Notes: generated by a model not told the origin, from the letters alone. A stretch of DNA of 64,000 nucleotides from Axinella damicornis (GCA_963931865.1 OZ007512.1:11230756-11294755); one strand, 5' to 3'. Shown: positions 32,247-44,862, numbered from the stretch's first letter. Numbers and translations: made by a program.

Positions 32247-34098
32247 ATGGCCTCCAAAGCTCCTAGTGTGGAAGATCAAGGTACAGTGATTGTAGCTTCA
32301 TTTGATCTGTGCTGCCTGCACAAAGTTTCAAGCGTTGAAAATACCCTTTCAGGAGCCCTGAACGTGAAGAATCTCTCCTCTGAGCTGAGTACAGTTTCCA
32401 AATGGTACCAACTGGGGATCAGGTTAGGACTTCAACCCTCTCAGCTGCGTCAGATTGAGCAGGAGGTCCCCACAGATATTGACCGTCGCAAAACCGAGGT
32501 GGTTGACTTATGGCTGCAAAGTACCCCTGGGGCCTCCTGGAGGCACATCGTAACTGCACTCAGAGAAATGGGAGACCTGACTACTGCTGAGAGGATAGAG
32601 CTGAAGTACGTCAAAGGAACAAGAGGTAGGACCATTCAGTGCAATATGCAGGATTAGTTAGCTTTGTTCCCAGGCTTCTCCCTGCTCGGCAACGAAATAC
32701 TGTTTGTCACGGAAGCCTGGGAACCAGTGGCACCTGCATGGTCGGGCCTACCCGGGCATTGTCCGAGTATCTCCATAGATAATATAGTCCCCACCCTATG
32801 GTATTATCTATGCTTTCTCTGCATAATGTCTATCACATGATCACTCATCATACATGATCATACATATGGATGGTTGAAGTGCACAGCTGAAAAATGGAAG
32901 ACTTGTCCAGGGCTAGCGCTAAAACAACCAATCCAGTCTCCTATTATTGTCTGGCAAGGCCAGCCTGACCACTGCTTTGCTCATGGCTGAGGACTACAAA
33001 TTTTCTTAGTGATATCACACTTGGCAAATAGCTAGTTAATAGTAGCTATGTACTTGCAGTGCAAAGCATGAAGGTGCCACGAGAGCCCATCCTGACAACT
33101 GAAAAATTAGGGCGAATTTTTTTTTTACACACTTTGTGTGGACTGATCGGCACTACACGTCTCTATGCACTGCGTTTGACAGCTCACAGCTTCGCCCGGG
33201 TTACTACTGACTTCTATGGGCGCCACTGCTGGGATCAAGGTCACTGAAAGAGTATTCCCATCCCTCTGACTTGAACTAGTTTTTAACCATTCCAGTCCTG
33301 AGCTTGTGAAGGTCCAATACTAATGGCTGTATCACTTGTTCCTATTTACCTGCAGCTGAGTCCCATCAGGAAGAGCTAAGTAAAGCTGCTGTTTTTGCAA
33401 TTGAGAATCGGCAAACCATCAACGGGAAATTTGCAGATTTGCTCACGAACGTCTGTAACAAAATGTTCAAGAATGGAGTCGACATTAAGACATTTCAGCT
33501 CTTCGTTGTAGCCCTCTTCCCTCCAGGAGATTGCATTCCTCCACTCCCTACCAACTTGACCGAAATCTTTGGTGCCATCACCCACCATGGCCTGTGGGAT
33601 AGTCTCCACTACTCCCCACTTGTGCAGATTGCCCGAAAGTTTGGTGCTGGTGATCCTGAGATGAAGGCTTGGATCCGAGACTACAGGAAAGATCTGAGGT
33701 CCTACACTTTGCTAACCAAAGTTGACGACTGCATTGAGTCTGAGCTTGTCGCTTCTGCTAAGCCTCCTCCAGCCGAAATAGCGAAGTATGATCCCCGCTA
33801 TTGCTGTGCAGTTGAGATGAAAACAAATTTCGACGACCGCACCCTACACTATCTCGCTGATGTGTGGGAAATGTTCTCTGATCGCTATCTTTTGCCTGAC
33901 TCTCCACCAACAGCCTTGCTCGATCGTGTTCATAGAGGGTGCATATCTGTCGTATGGCTGGTTCCATCGTATCTAATCCCGCAGCTCCTCAAGATAGTGC
34001 AAGTCGACACCACTTTTTTCCGAAAGCACCGTATTCTGAAGGTGACAGTCGGGGGTGAGGTTGTGTATGAAGAGGAAGTAGCCAGGAAAACTGCAGAG
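32247..34098 (+). CDS. Death-domain protein 2 with helical plus alpha/beta module
   Basis: Exons 32247..32280, 32353..32625 and 33356..34098, lengths 34, 273 and 743 as in copy 1. The death domain (LSSELSTVSKWYQLGIRLGL, SQLRQIEQEV, WRHIVTALREMGDL) is followed by the helical segment (FVVALFPPGDCIPPLP) and the alpha/beta segment (ISVVWLVPSYLIPQLLKIV, HRILKVTVGGEVVYEEE). It ends at gtaagt in phase 0, 3.7 kb before the phase-0 acceptor of the RING-6xMATH exon on the same strand. Closest to copy 3. Likely an adaptor or receptor arm of death-domain signalling; no transmembrane segment or signal peptide is seen. Confidence 0.75.
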
Positions 34099-34288
34099 GT
34101 AAGTTCAGTGTGCCCAAATATGGTCATTTTTATCCCACACTCAGTAATGATTTTCTCCCTGAAATTGCATGCATGTACAAACAATTTTCCTCTCCCAGAG
34201 TGCAAACAAACTGTGACTAGCTGCTGACCATAGACAGTACCTAGCCTGCATAGATAGGACCAAGAGGCAAGAGTGTTCATGATCATTA

Positions 34289-34930
34289 CCGTAGAGTACG
34301 TATTAAGCGCCCAGGGTTTGGGGACAATAGAATAACGCTGGACAGGGGGGTGGGCGCTAGATGCGTACTCGGACTACTTAGGCATGTAGTATCCGCCCAC
34401 CCATTCAGCACTGTATAAACAATAAGCGCTGCGGTAAGCTGTGAATATCAATGACCGGCTATGAATATATAAGTTCATTTTTCACGCTAAGAAATTGATC
34501 GCGCGTCTTGTGAGGGGGGGTTACATTTTGGGACAAGTTGTCAATGTTTCATCCAGAGATTTCGGTGAGGGGCCGCACAAAGTGCGGCCATAGCTAGGGA
34601 GGTCCGGGGGCATGCCCCCCCCCGGGAAAATTTTGAATTGACTGTATGAGGTGCATTCTGGCGCATTCTCTGCCCAGTGTATCTAACGTTCATTACCCCG
34701 CGCGCGCATGCGCGAAGCGGGGTTAAGCAATCGGTTTTGTCTGTCAGTCAGTCTGTGACTCGAAAAAAATTGAAATCTCGCCACATAGACCCTCATAAAC
34801 CATCGAAATGGAATGCTGCTCAAAACTTTTGTGATGGGTGGGCCCTTGCTACACTGCTGTGCAGTAACTTTTGCATAAAGAGGGGGGTGAGCGCTTGATA
34901 CGTGGTGGGCGCTTGATACGTACACTATGG
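34289..34930. mobile_element. 642-bp element with inverted termini and TA target duplication
   Basis: The left end reads ccgtagagtacgtattaagc and the right end is its near complement (gcttgatacgtacactatgg). TA flanks both ends, and unit 1 shows the uninterrupted site (agcattacatctacc, about 8600). TA duplication is typical of the Tc1/mariner superfamily; no transposase frame is present, so non-autonomous. Confidence 0.75.
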
Positions 34931-35519
34931 TACATCTACCGTTGCAGCATACAGTAGCATGAATTCAGCTATACAAGTGGAGTAGAGGCTCTGCTGGAGG
35001 GAGCCCATTCAGGAACTACTTGCAATAGCTACGGCCAAAGATGTTTACAAATATGCTTGTGAGTGTTGAAAAAACAGCACGTTATGTGATATTGTTTCTA
35101 CCTCAATATCCTGATTGTGTGGTGGCCTGGTGGGTGTATATTCCATAATAATAAATGCATGGAAGACCACCGACTCCTTGAAAAGACTTTTCGTCATTAG
35201 CGTATCCTGTTACAGTATCCCAGTGCATTCCTACTAACCTCAGTCGGCATGAATTAGGAGAGTGTGTCAGCCAATGCCTTGAAATGTGACAACTAGTACT
35301 GTGATGTGTTGGCTACAGTAGACTATAGGTGAACTGGTTACCTCCAGGCCCTCGTTAGCTACAGCTATCCTGGGCTTGTTCCCTGACAGTCTGCCTCCGG
35401 GTTTTGCATTAGGACAGAATAGAAGGTTTAGGCACCTGATAAACATTGCGATGTGTGCGGATGTTAGCAGGACCGTACAGGGAGAGGTCACATTCCAGCA
35501 ATGCTGATGGTATGATTAA

Positions 35520-36116
35520 CTGGAGGTGTTCATAGAACACATACCCCGCGCTGAACGTCAGGCCAGGATGCATGCAGTGCAGCTACAATCGACGTGACAT
35601 CTCTGCTGATGGGCTGCTATCGCATATACTGTGTTCGTGTATGGCCATATCCAAGGTGTGGGAGTGACCGCTTACCGTATATACTATATTGTGAAGCTGG
35701 AGAGGTGGGGCCAAATGTTACGAATAATAGGAAATAGCTGGAAAAAACAGCTGAAACAATAGCCATGATGTCTGTGAAGTACATAGATCGTGAGAAAGCA
35801 CTATTTCCTAGCTGTCATCTCGAAGCATGAAGTTTCCAAATGCACTGCGTGTCCTGTTCTTGAAGTCACGAAGAGGTGGAGCCAATGTTATGAATAGTTA
35901 TGAAAAGTAGGAAATAGCCGAAATACAGCGAAACGGAGCGCCTTGACTTCAGTCAGGTACACATAGAGCAGTTTTTTGCTATTTGCTATTGTTTGACTCC
36001 ATTTCGACGGTTTATGAGAGTTTATGAGAGTAGATTTCAATTTTTTTCGCTGGACAGACGACAGACACCAAAACCGATTGCTTAACCCCGCTTCGCGCAT
36101 GCGCGCGCGGGGTAAT
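35520..36116. mobile_element. About 597-bp insertion ending in gcgcgcgcggggtaat
   Basis: Absent from unit 1, where the flanks meet as ggtataattaatagcctcc (about 9580). The right part contains, inverted, a segment also found inside the TA element (34690-34810; acagacgacagacacc, gcgcatgcgcgcg). Ends match the element at 15135-15718. Confidence 0.6.
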
Positions 36117-36275
36117 AAATAGCCTGGCTGTGAGTGCAATTTCTCATAAATAGCACAAGTAACTGGCATAAATTGCATGAGGCACAGCTGAGTGCTAGTT
36201 GGTCCAGTTGCGGGTGCTATTACTGCCAAATTGCGTAAGCAGTCATGCCATCAATGTTTAATTATACTGTCGAAG

Positions 36276-36410
36276 TAGCCTCATTCCCAGGCCGTCTGCC
36301 ACTTCGTTTATATTCGCATGTATACGTGACCTTTGAAGCTTATCGACAAGGGTTCAAAGGTCACGTATGCGAATATAAACAAAGTGGCAGACGGCCTGGG
36401 AACGAGGCTA
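36276..36410. mobile_element. 135-bp fold-back element, AGCCTCGTTCCCAGGCC family, 9-bp target duplication
   Basis: TAGCCTCATTCCCAGGCCGT at the left, ACGGCCTGGGAACGAGGCTA at the right, with most of the interior complementary. CTGTCGAAG flanks both ends (36267-36275 and 36411-36419). Unit 1 has the uninterrupted target at about 9736-9750. Confidence 0.88.
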
Positions 36411-36947
36411 CTGTCGAAGTAGTAGACAAGACGTTTCCGCCACATAAACACTGTGCCGTAGCCTCCTCAACGTTGTGCTTCGTGCCAGTGAAAAGTAGGT
36501 GTGGTCTTTTTGTTGCTACACTTTTATGCCATTACTAACGAACCAGTCATCCAATCAGGCTGAATCAGCGCGCTATTACACATTTGCACACTTATTCATC
36601 CAATCAGCTTGCTATTACAGTTTATGCATATTGTTTATGGTACAAGTAGGTACAAGTACACAACACAATACGTGATTAATTGCAATGGAACTTAAGTACA
36701 GGTACTAAATATGATTATACCATAATAATTACATTCCATGCATAGTGTTGTGTTCAACATAATTATAAGATAGTGTTCCAATGATCGATCTTTCATTTTT
36801 TATGTTGGCAGTGAACAACAGTAGATTTTCAATAGATGGGGGATCTGCCTTAAAGCTTCCATCCACAATTGTTGCATGTCTCTAGCTGCCATGTAACAAG
36901 CTATACAAAGCTAAGGAAGCTTCTGACAACAGCTTCAACAAGAACGT

Positions 36948-37480
36948 AGATGGGGGATCTGCCTTAACACTTTAACTGATGAAGCCGTCTACAGACGGCA
37001 TGAGATTTCATCAGTGATGTCAGACTTCCGGCAATGTCCTTGGGAGATAGGCTCTGCGCCAGCAGAGAGGGCGGGGCAGGAGGAGGTGGGTGGGTGCACC
37101 CGAAGGGTGCAGACAGCATGGCGGTGTTTGGGCTTAGCCTTGAAGAGCCCTTGGTTGGAGCCCAGCGGGCCACTTCTGTCCTCCTTTGCACAAATGGGCT
37201 GAGAAAACAGTCCTCTCGCCTTGTAGGCCCTCCTTTTCTGGCAGTGAAGCATTTTTCTCAGTCTAGTCGAGCGATGGTCGGCCGAGAGTCGTGACTATTG
37301 GATGTCCGTTGATGGGTGGGTGTGGTTAAAGTCACGAAAGTGTAGAGGATTGCTGCAAGGTCAGGTGTGTGGAGTTTAGGGGCTGAAAAGCTGAGAGAAC
37401 TGGAGATATGGTAGGTTTAATGCATCCATACGCTACTAGAGACCTCTGGAGAAAAATAATTTATCGGTTAATGGGTTAAA
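36948..37480. mobile_element. Insertion related to an intronic repeat in the intact kinase
   Basis: Carries aatgtccttgggagatagg and cccttggttggagcc segments that reappear, diverged, at 49560-49850. It is bracketed by a duplicated stretch of host sequence (aaagcttccatccacaattg at 36852 and 37479), absent from unit 1. The open frames are repeat-derived. Confidence 0.5.
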
Positions 37481-37804
37481 GCTTCCATCCACAATTGTTG
37501 CATGTCTCTAGCTGCCATGTAACAAGCTATACAAAGCTAAGGAAGCTTCTTCAACAAGAACATGCCACTCACATACACCGTAGCATGTGACTGGGTGTGG
37601 AAGTGGGAGTAGGCAACTCCAGCCCCAGATGTAGCACATGTTCAGTAGATGTCACAATAGTCAGAATACAGTAGAAGTGGTCAATGGCCTAAACTGTTGG
37701 CATCCTGAACCTTTAGCAAATGGTGTACTACCGAATGTATTTAAAACCAGCAAAACTGATTGAGATATGAATGTGGGACTCTATGTACACTACTATACCT
37801 GCAG

Positions 37805-40800
37805 GACCAGAAGAAAGCACCCGTTACCAAGGTAACGATGGGACACGAGGGAGGAGCAGAAATGGGTCAACGATACGAAAAGTCTGCAACACCGAAGGAA
37901 GCATTTGGAGGGTACGATTGTGAGTTTGTAGAACCACCACCGAGTGTTTTTCAAACGGAATGTCCGATATGTCACCTGATACTTCGTGAACCGTACCTGG
38001 TTAGCTGTTGTGGCACCCACTTCTGCCACACATGTTTTCAACGACTGCAAGCTGGCAACAGCCCCTGTCCGAACTGCAGGAAAGACAACATTGAAGTGTT
38101 TCCAAACAAAGGCTTGAATCGTTCACTGAAGCAACTACAAGTTTACTGCACGCACAGAAAAGATGGTTGTCAATGGAGAGGAGAATTAGGAGAGCTGGAC
38201 CAGCACATGAACATACGCAATGAGTGCCCACTCACCATATACGGAGGTGACATAAAAATGACCAACTATGTGGAAATGCGAAAACGTAATGGGGACTGGT
38301 ACTCCCCACCATTCCACACCCACCCACAGGGGTACAAGATGTGCCTCAGAGTGGATGCTGATGGCTGTGGTGAGGGCAAGGGTACACATATGTCAGTATT
38401 TGCCTACCTGATGCGAGGCAAGGGTACACATGTGTCAGTGTCTGTCTACCTGATGCGAGGAGAGTTCGACAATGTCCTTAAATGGCCATTCCGAGGTCAT
38501 GTTGTCATCCAGCTCTGCAATCAACTCAAAGACAAGTACCACCGTGGATACACCATTGACTTCAGTGAGACAACAGATGCCAGCATCATCAGTCGAGTGA
38601 CCAGTGGAGAGAGAGCAGAAAGTGGGTTTGGCTGTCATCCCCTCATTCCGCACAATGACCTCAACTTCAACCCAACCACCAACTGCCAGTACCTCAAGAA
38701 TGACTGCCTTTACTTTCAAATTGTTGCCGTGGAGTCACTATCAGAGCCTGGGGTGCTTCCGACTGGACGGACCATGACTTGCTTGGAGCAACACAAGATA
38801 GACAGTGACCAGTGGTACTCCCGACCATTCTACACCCACCCACAGGGGTACAAGATGTGCCTCAGAGTGGATGCTAATGGCTATGGTAAAGGCAAGGGTA
38901 CACATGTGTCAGTGTTTGCCTACCTGATGCGAGGAGGGTTTGACAATCACCTCAAATGGCCATTCCGAGGTCATGTTGTCATCCAGCTCTGCAATCAACT
39001 CAAAGACAAGTACCACCGTGGATACACCATTGACTTCAGTGAGACAACAGATGGCAGAATCATCAGTCGAGTGACCAATGGAGAGAGAGCAAAAAGTGGG
39101 TGTGGCTATCGTACCTTCATTCCCCACAATGACCTCAACTTCAACCCAACCACCAACTGCCAGTACCTCAAGAATGACTGCCTTTACTTTCAAATTGTTG
39201 CCGTGGAGTCACTATCAGAGCCTGGGGTGCTTCCGACTGGACGGACCATGACTTGCTTGGAGCAACACAAGATAGACAGTGACCAGTGGTACTCCCGACC
39301 ATTCTACACCCACCCACAGGGGTACAAGATGTGCCTCAGAGTGGATGCTAATGGCTATGGTAAAGGCAAGGGTACACATGTGTCAGTGTTTGCCTACCTG
39401 ATGCGAGGAGGGTTTGACAATCACCTCAAATGGCCATTCCGAGGTCATGTTGTCATCCAGCTCTGCAATCAACTCAAAGACAAGTACCACCGTGGATACA
39501 CCATTGACTTCAGTGAGACAACAGATGGCAGAATCATCAGTCGAGTGACCAATGGAGAGAGAGCAAAAAGTGGGTGTGGCTATCGTACCTTCATTCCCCA
39601 CAATGACCTCAACTTCAACCCAATCACCAACTGCCAGTACCTCAGGAACGACTGTCTTCGTTTTCAAATTGTTGCCGTGGAGTCACTATCAGAGCCTGGG
39701 GTGCTTCCGACTGGACGGACCATGACTTACTTGGAGCAACACAAGACAGACAGTGACCAGTGGTACTCCCGACCATTCTACACCCACCCAGTGCCACAGG
39801 GGTACAAGATGTGTCTCAATGTGGATGCTAATGGCAATGGTAAAGGCAAGGGCACACATGTGTCAGTCTCTGTCTACCTGATGCGAGGAGAGTTCGACGA
39901 TGTCCTTAAATGGCCATTCCGAGGTCATGTTGTCATCCAGCTCTGCAATCAACTCAAAGACAAGTACCACCGTGGATACACCATTGACTTCAGTGAGACA
40001 ACAGATGCCAGAATCATCAGTCGAGTGACCAGTGGAGAGAGAGCAGAAAGTGGGTTTGGCTGTCATCCCCTCATTCCGCACAATGACCTCAACTTCAACC
40101 CAACCACCAACTGCCAGTACCTCAAGAATGACTGCCTTTACTTTCAAATTGTTGCCGTGGAGTCACTATCAGAGCCTGGGGTGCTTCCGACTGGACGGAC
40201 CATGACTTGCTTGGAGCAACACAAGATAGACAGTGACCAGTGGTACTCCCTACCATTCTACACCCACCCACAGGGGTACAAGATGTGTCTCAGAGTGGAT
40301 GCTAATGGCTATGGTAAAGGCAAGGGTACACATGTGTCAGTGTCTGTCTACCTGATGCGAGGAGGATTTGATGATGTCCTCAAATGGCCATTCCGAGGTC
40401 ATGTTGTCATCCAGCTCTGCAATCAACTCCAAGACAAGTATCACCGTGGATACACCATTGACTTCAGTAAGACAACAGATGCCAGAACCACCGGTCGAGT
40501 GACCAGTGGAGAGAGAGCTGACAGTGGGTGTGGCTATCTTACCTTCATTCCCCACAATGACCTCAACTTCAACCCAACCACCAACTGCCAGTACCTCCGG
40601 AATGACTGCCTTCACTTCCAAATTGTTGCCGTGGAGTCACTATCAGAGCCTGGGGTGCTTCCGACTGAATTGACTATGACAAATGTTGAGGAGCGCAAGA
40701 TATTCAGTAACAACTGGCACTCCCTACCATTCTACACCCACCCACAGGGGTACAAGATGTGTCTCCATGTGGATGCTAATGGCTATGGTGAAGGCAAGGG

Positions 40801-41125
40801 CCCACATGTGTCAGTGTTTGTCTACCTGATGCGAGGAGAGTTTGACAGTCATCTCAAATGGCCATTCCAAGGTCATGTCACTGTTGCGATGCTCAACCAG
40901 TGGGAAGACAAAGACCACACCGCATACACTATTACATCTACTGACAAAACAAACAATGAAGCTATTGGCAGAGTGACTGAACGAGAAAGAGCTCCAAGGG
41001 CGTGGGGCTATGCAACCTTCATAGCCCACAATGAACTGAACTACAATCCCACTAAGAACTGTCAGTACCTCAAGTACGACTGCCTTCGCTTCCGAATTGT
41101 TAAAGTTGAAGGAACTGCAACCTAA
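37805..41125 (+). CDS. RING - TRAF zinc finger - 6 x MATH protein (large exon)
   Basis: Paralogue of the 17.1 kb exon with the same acceptor (tacctgcag) and phase; internal ATG at 37838. RING (CPIC, GTHFCHTC, CPNC) and TRAF zinc finger (VYCTHRKDGCQW) are intact. Six MATH domains follow. The first has an internal duplication that repeats KGTHVSVSVYLMRG-like residues, which would insert about 15 residues into the beta sandwich. Repeats 2 and 3 look identical at base level over most of 474 bases. Repeat 4 carries two extra residues (THPVPQGYK). The last repeat is diverged (ITSTDKTNNEAIGRV) as in copy 1, and the protein ends KVEGTAT. Role as for copy 1: E3 ligase/TRAF-like adaptor. Confidence 0.88.
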   Translation, partial: DQKKAPVTKVTMGHEGGAEMGQRYEKSATPKEAFGGYDCEFVEPPPSVFQTECPICHLILREPYLVSCCGTHFCHTCFQRLQAGNSPCPNCRKDNIEVFPNKGLNRSLKQLQVYCTHRKDGCQWRGELGELDQHMNIRNECPLTIYGGDIKMTNYVEMRKRNGDWYSPPFHTHPQGYKMCLRVDADGCGEGKGTHMSVFAYLMRGKGTHVSVSVYLMRGEFDNVLKWPFRGHVVIQLCNQLKDKYHRGYTIDFSETTDASIISRVTSGERAESGFGCHPLIPHNDLNFNPTTNCQYLKNDCLYFQIVAVESLSEPGVLPTGRTMTCLEQHKIDSDQWYSRPFYTHPQGYKMCLRVDANGYGKGKGTHVSVFAYLMRGGFDNHLKWPFRGHVVIQLCNQLKDKYHRGYTIDFSETTDGRIISRVTNGERAKSGCGYRTFIPHNDLNFNPTTNCQYLKNDCLYFQIVAVESLSEPGVLPTGRTMTCLEQHKIDSDQWYSRPFYTHPQGYKMCLRVDANGYGKGKGTHVSVFAYLMRGGFDNHLKWPFRGHVVIQLCNQLKDKYHRGYTIDFSETTDGRIISRVTNGERAKSGCGYRTFIPHNDLNFNPITNCQYLRNDCLRFQIVAVESLSEPGVLPTGRTMTYLEQHKTDSDQWYSRPFYTHPVPQGYKMCLNVDANGNGKGKGTHVSVSVYLMRGEFDDVLKWPFRGHVVIQLCNQLKDKYHRGYTIDFSETTDARIISRVTSGERAESGFGCHPLIPHNDLNFNPTTNCQYLKNDCLYFQIVAVESLSEPGVLPTGRTMTCLEQHKIDSDQWYSLPFYTHPQGYKMCLRVDANGYGKGKGTHVSVSVYLMRGGFDDVLKWPFRGHVVIQLCNQLQDKYHRGYTIDFSKTTDARTTGRVTSGERADSGCGYLTFIPHNDLNFNPTTNCQYLRNDCLHFQIVAVESLSEPGVLPTELTMTNVEERKIFSNNWHSLPFYTHPQGYKMCLHVDANGYGEGKGPHVSVFVYLMRGEFDSHLKWPFQGHVTVAMLNQWEDKDHTAYTITSTDKTNNEAIGRVTERERAPRAWGYATFIAHNELNYNPTKNCQYLKYDCLRFRIVKVEGTAT

Positions 41126-42269
41126 CCAACAACTGTCAGTACCTCAAGTATGCCTGTCTCCACTTCTACACCTGTCTAAATGATTATTCTTGGTCCACAA
41201 GTTACTCTAAGTGAACAAGTACCATCAATACTGGTGGTACATATTATGCTGTTCTTTTTCTTATAGAGATTGTAGTATCCTGAGATGATAAGAGTTTACT
41301 AGAGAATACTGGTGCCATGGCAGTACATGGTGGGGTGTGGACTATGAATGAGTACCGCAACTGGTACCTAGCCTCGTTCCCATGGGCCTCACCCCAGCAT
41401 CAGTATTGCAAGCTGGGGTGAGGCCTGGGAATGAAGCTAACTGCATATACAGTATACTATATAACAAGTGCAAACTGGGACACACTAGATATATAGTCAC
41501 TTGCCGTGATCACACCATATGTCCATGCCATTCAAGTCTGCAATGGAACCACTTCACTGGCTAGCATTTGATTTTCACTTTCGAGGATTATGATATTTCC
41601 TGTGTAGACCCCACATAACTACAGGCACTCCTCTACACTGATGAAAAAAACAAACAAATAAGTATGAAACTTCAAACGGTTCCACCTCGGACTCGAACAG
41701 GCATGTAGGCTCTGCATGATCGTTATGGTGCCCATCCTATCCATACATATCTTCAGATGGTTTCTCCTGTGATACTATGCCTAATATATAGACCTTATGC
41801 TGCAATGATATTCCAGGTTTCTGTTGCTTATAACCCGTACTATAGCTAGTAATACTATTTTCATAACACATGCAGCGATCAGCTCATATCGATCCAATCG
41901 GTTGTGGCACTAATCAGCCTGCAATCCATGATATCCTTTGAATCTGATTAGTCACACCAGCATTCGGATCCAGTGCACTTGGTGACAACTCGATCGAATG
42001 TAGATGCATGCTTGCTGCATGTGCAAAGGGTCTGGTTCGTCATTACCCCAACAGCTCCACAGCTTATACCGGTAATTATAATTGAGGCAATAGACATGTG
42101 CAATCTGGTTTTGGCGTACGTATAATGGTACACAACAATGTCTTGCAAATGACACACACACACACACACATACTGCACACGTACAACATCAGTACATCAG
42201 GTACATGTACTGAAGCAAAAAATTGATGGTAGACAAAATATTTCTCCTACGTGTACTATACAAGAAGTA
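41126..42269. other. Tail-to-tail spacer between RING-MATH and intact kinase
   Basis: Mirrors 23148-24308: vestigial MATH tail after the stop (TNNCQYLKYACLHF), the cctcgttcccatgggcctca fold-back relic at about 41373-41440, and an agctcatatcgatccaatc motif near 41880. No gene seen. Confidence 0.6.
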
Positions 42270-44816
42270 CTACTGTCTAGTGGCTGGTCTGACAATGATG
42301 GCTTTAGTTCTGTCAACAAGCGCGTTCTCTGCTACTCGTTGAAATGGTGCTCCTGCCTCGTAGTTATTCAGAGTTCTCCAGATGGCCTGGGGCTGGTTCT
42401 CGCAGACGTTGAGACTGAAAGCGCCAAAGTGCTGGGACACCTGCAAAAAGACCAGGGTACTCAGGTTGGTAACCATGGGATGATTTGGAATACTAGTATG
42501 AGCAAGGTATTTGCAAGTCCAAACATTATTAGGGTCTTTGACTCAAATCCCACTGGCAACCGGATAGCTATATTCCGTAGGTCTGGCATCCCTTCGCCAG
42601 TAATTCTACAGTATTCTCCAGTAATCTCTAGTAATCTCTAGTAAACTGTAACAAATCCCCAGCTTCTGACTAAGGTACATGTAGGGAAGACATCTTGACT
42701 AACCGGTAACTGAGATGAGATCATTCCACATGCGTCCCTGTAGCTCATTCCATCGTGGTATGGTATCCATCCTAGCCACCCTCCTTGGAGGGTGTGGTTT
42801 AACCCAGCAATGGTGGTCGTGTGGTAGGGTACGCCAAGGTAGACGTCCAGCCGGTTACGGTCAGGCTGGAAAGAATGCAGAAATTGAGGATTGCGAGAGT
42901 CTGCATGTGGTGTGTGAATGCGAGTGAAGAGAGGAGGACAACGGTAGTTATGCTGCTCAAGAGATACAGGCTCACGATAGCTACCATCCAGACACCAGAC
43001 TTCAAATACCGTATGCGTCAGGGCATACCTCAGGCATTAATTATGTCCACACATTCCTCTGATATGATATGAATATCTGATGAATGTGGCTGTCCAAACG
43101 CAGGGACTGCAAAATTACAGCGAGGCTTGACAGCTTAGCATAAAGGTTTCAGTATGTCACATTTGCAATACTTCTGCACCTATCTCTGATCTCCACATCC
43201 AAACCTCCAATGTGGAAACTCGTGATATTTTCAACAAACTCGTGACATTCTCCAGCATAGCTTTGTACTATGGTGAAACATATATTATTGAGTGATGGAA
43301 ATATCTTAAGGAACTTACGTCCAAGGGCTTTCAACACCGCCTCCTTCTCGCTAGGAGTGCCTGCAATGGGACAGAGAGGGCATTGATTGTACGGTTCATG
43401 ATGAGATCCATCAGTCGTTTGACAGTAGACAGTTGTGACCAAATGCACATCCATCCATATCCACACACACACATGTACATCCACACACATCCACACACAT
43501 CCACATCCATACCATCAATATTATAACCTGCTGTGAGGCATGTGCAAGTCTGTGGTCATACGTACATACACACACGTGTGCCCATACACACATATATACC
43601 CATACACACCTACATACGCCCATACACACCCACACACACCCATACACCCACAACCATATGCACCCACATCCATACACCCACACACACACCCATTACCACA
43701 CACACCAAACACAAGGTACGTAACACACCCACACTCACACACCTGCTTCACTAGTGGCGAGGAGGTACATGCAGTCTTGTGCGGAGGGTCTCAGCTTGTA
43801 GTCCGAGTGGAGACAACCGAACAGCACCTGCTGAATACCCTCGCTCAGGAATGCTGGGGTCATGTGACCCGAGTACTGCTGGCTAATCTGTAAGTGGCAC
43901 AAGTGAGTTCACATGTAGTCAGTTAATTTATAGAGCTACAAAGTTCTCAACACAAATTGGGAATTTGCACAATCTCAAGATTGAATGTGTAACGCAATTT
44001 CGGAATCCTAAATATGTGAACCAGTCTTCAGATTGCACAACAGAGGTACGCAGTCTCAAGATGGGTTACATGCACCTGTAGACACAATGCTTACAGAGCG
44101 CGCACACAGACACCTGTCCCTTCCTACACATTTCAAATCTCATGCAAGCTTTGGAGAGAGAGAATAATCCACAGAAAAAATTTTTCTGGGACCAGCTGGG
44201 ATTCGAATCTCATGTTCTGGCGACTCCCGACCAACACTAGGGCGTTGCATGCATCCTATTGGTCTTCGAAGTGCACCTTGAAGTTGAGGTCAAAGAGTTG
44301 GTGTAGATCCTCCGTCACAGCCTTTAGGTCCTTAATATCGCTGATTAGGTCGCTTACACCATTGACACTGACCACAATCCCACGACCGATGTCACATCAG
44401 CAGGTGGGTTGAAGAATGCACATGTGTGGGCATGCAATCGCAAGACAGGTACGCATATTCAAGATTCCGAAACTGCAATCTCGAATTTACACAACTTCCC
44501 AATTTGCACAGACAAGATACCTGCAGCACTAGTACTAATGACACACTGGATGAGGGTCCGGAGAAGGGAACCTCAGATCTAGTAGTAGAAACTCACCATA
44601 TGTCTGTAGTGGCGTTTCATGTGCCGGGTCCCCTCACTGCGATCCGTGCAGTCCATGAAGAGATGTCGCCACGGCCTCTTGCCAGTGCACATGGCCAGCA
44701 CTGAGCACCCAGACTGCCAGATGTCGAACGCGAAGCCACACCGCTTCTCACGGTAGTGCTGTGTGTGTGTGTGTGAGGAATTTAAATCAGTACAAATGCA
44801 TAGCAAAGCATGAAAG

Positions 44817-44862
<46 letters not shown>

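Noticed and set aside
36964..37294. Overlapping frames on both strands around 37.0-37.3 kb
   Set aside because: They lie in a repeat element also present in a kinase intron at 49.6 kb and are not conserved in frame.
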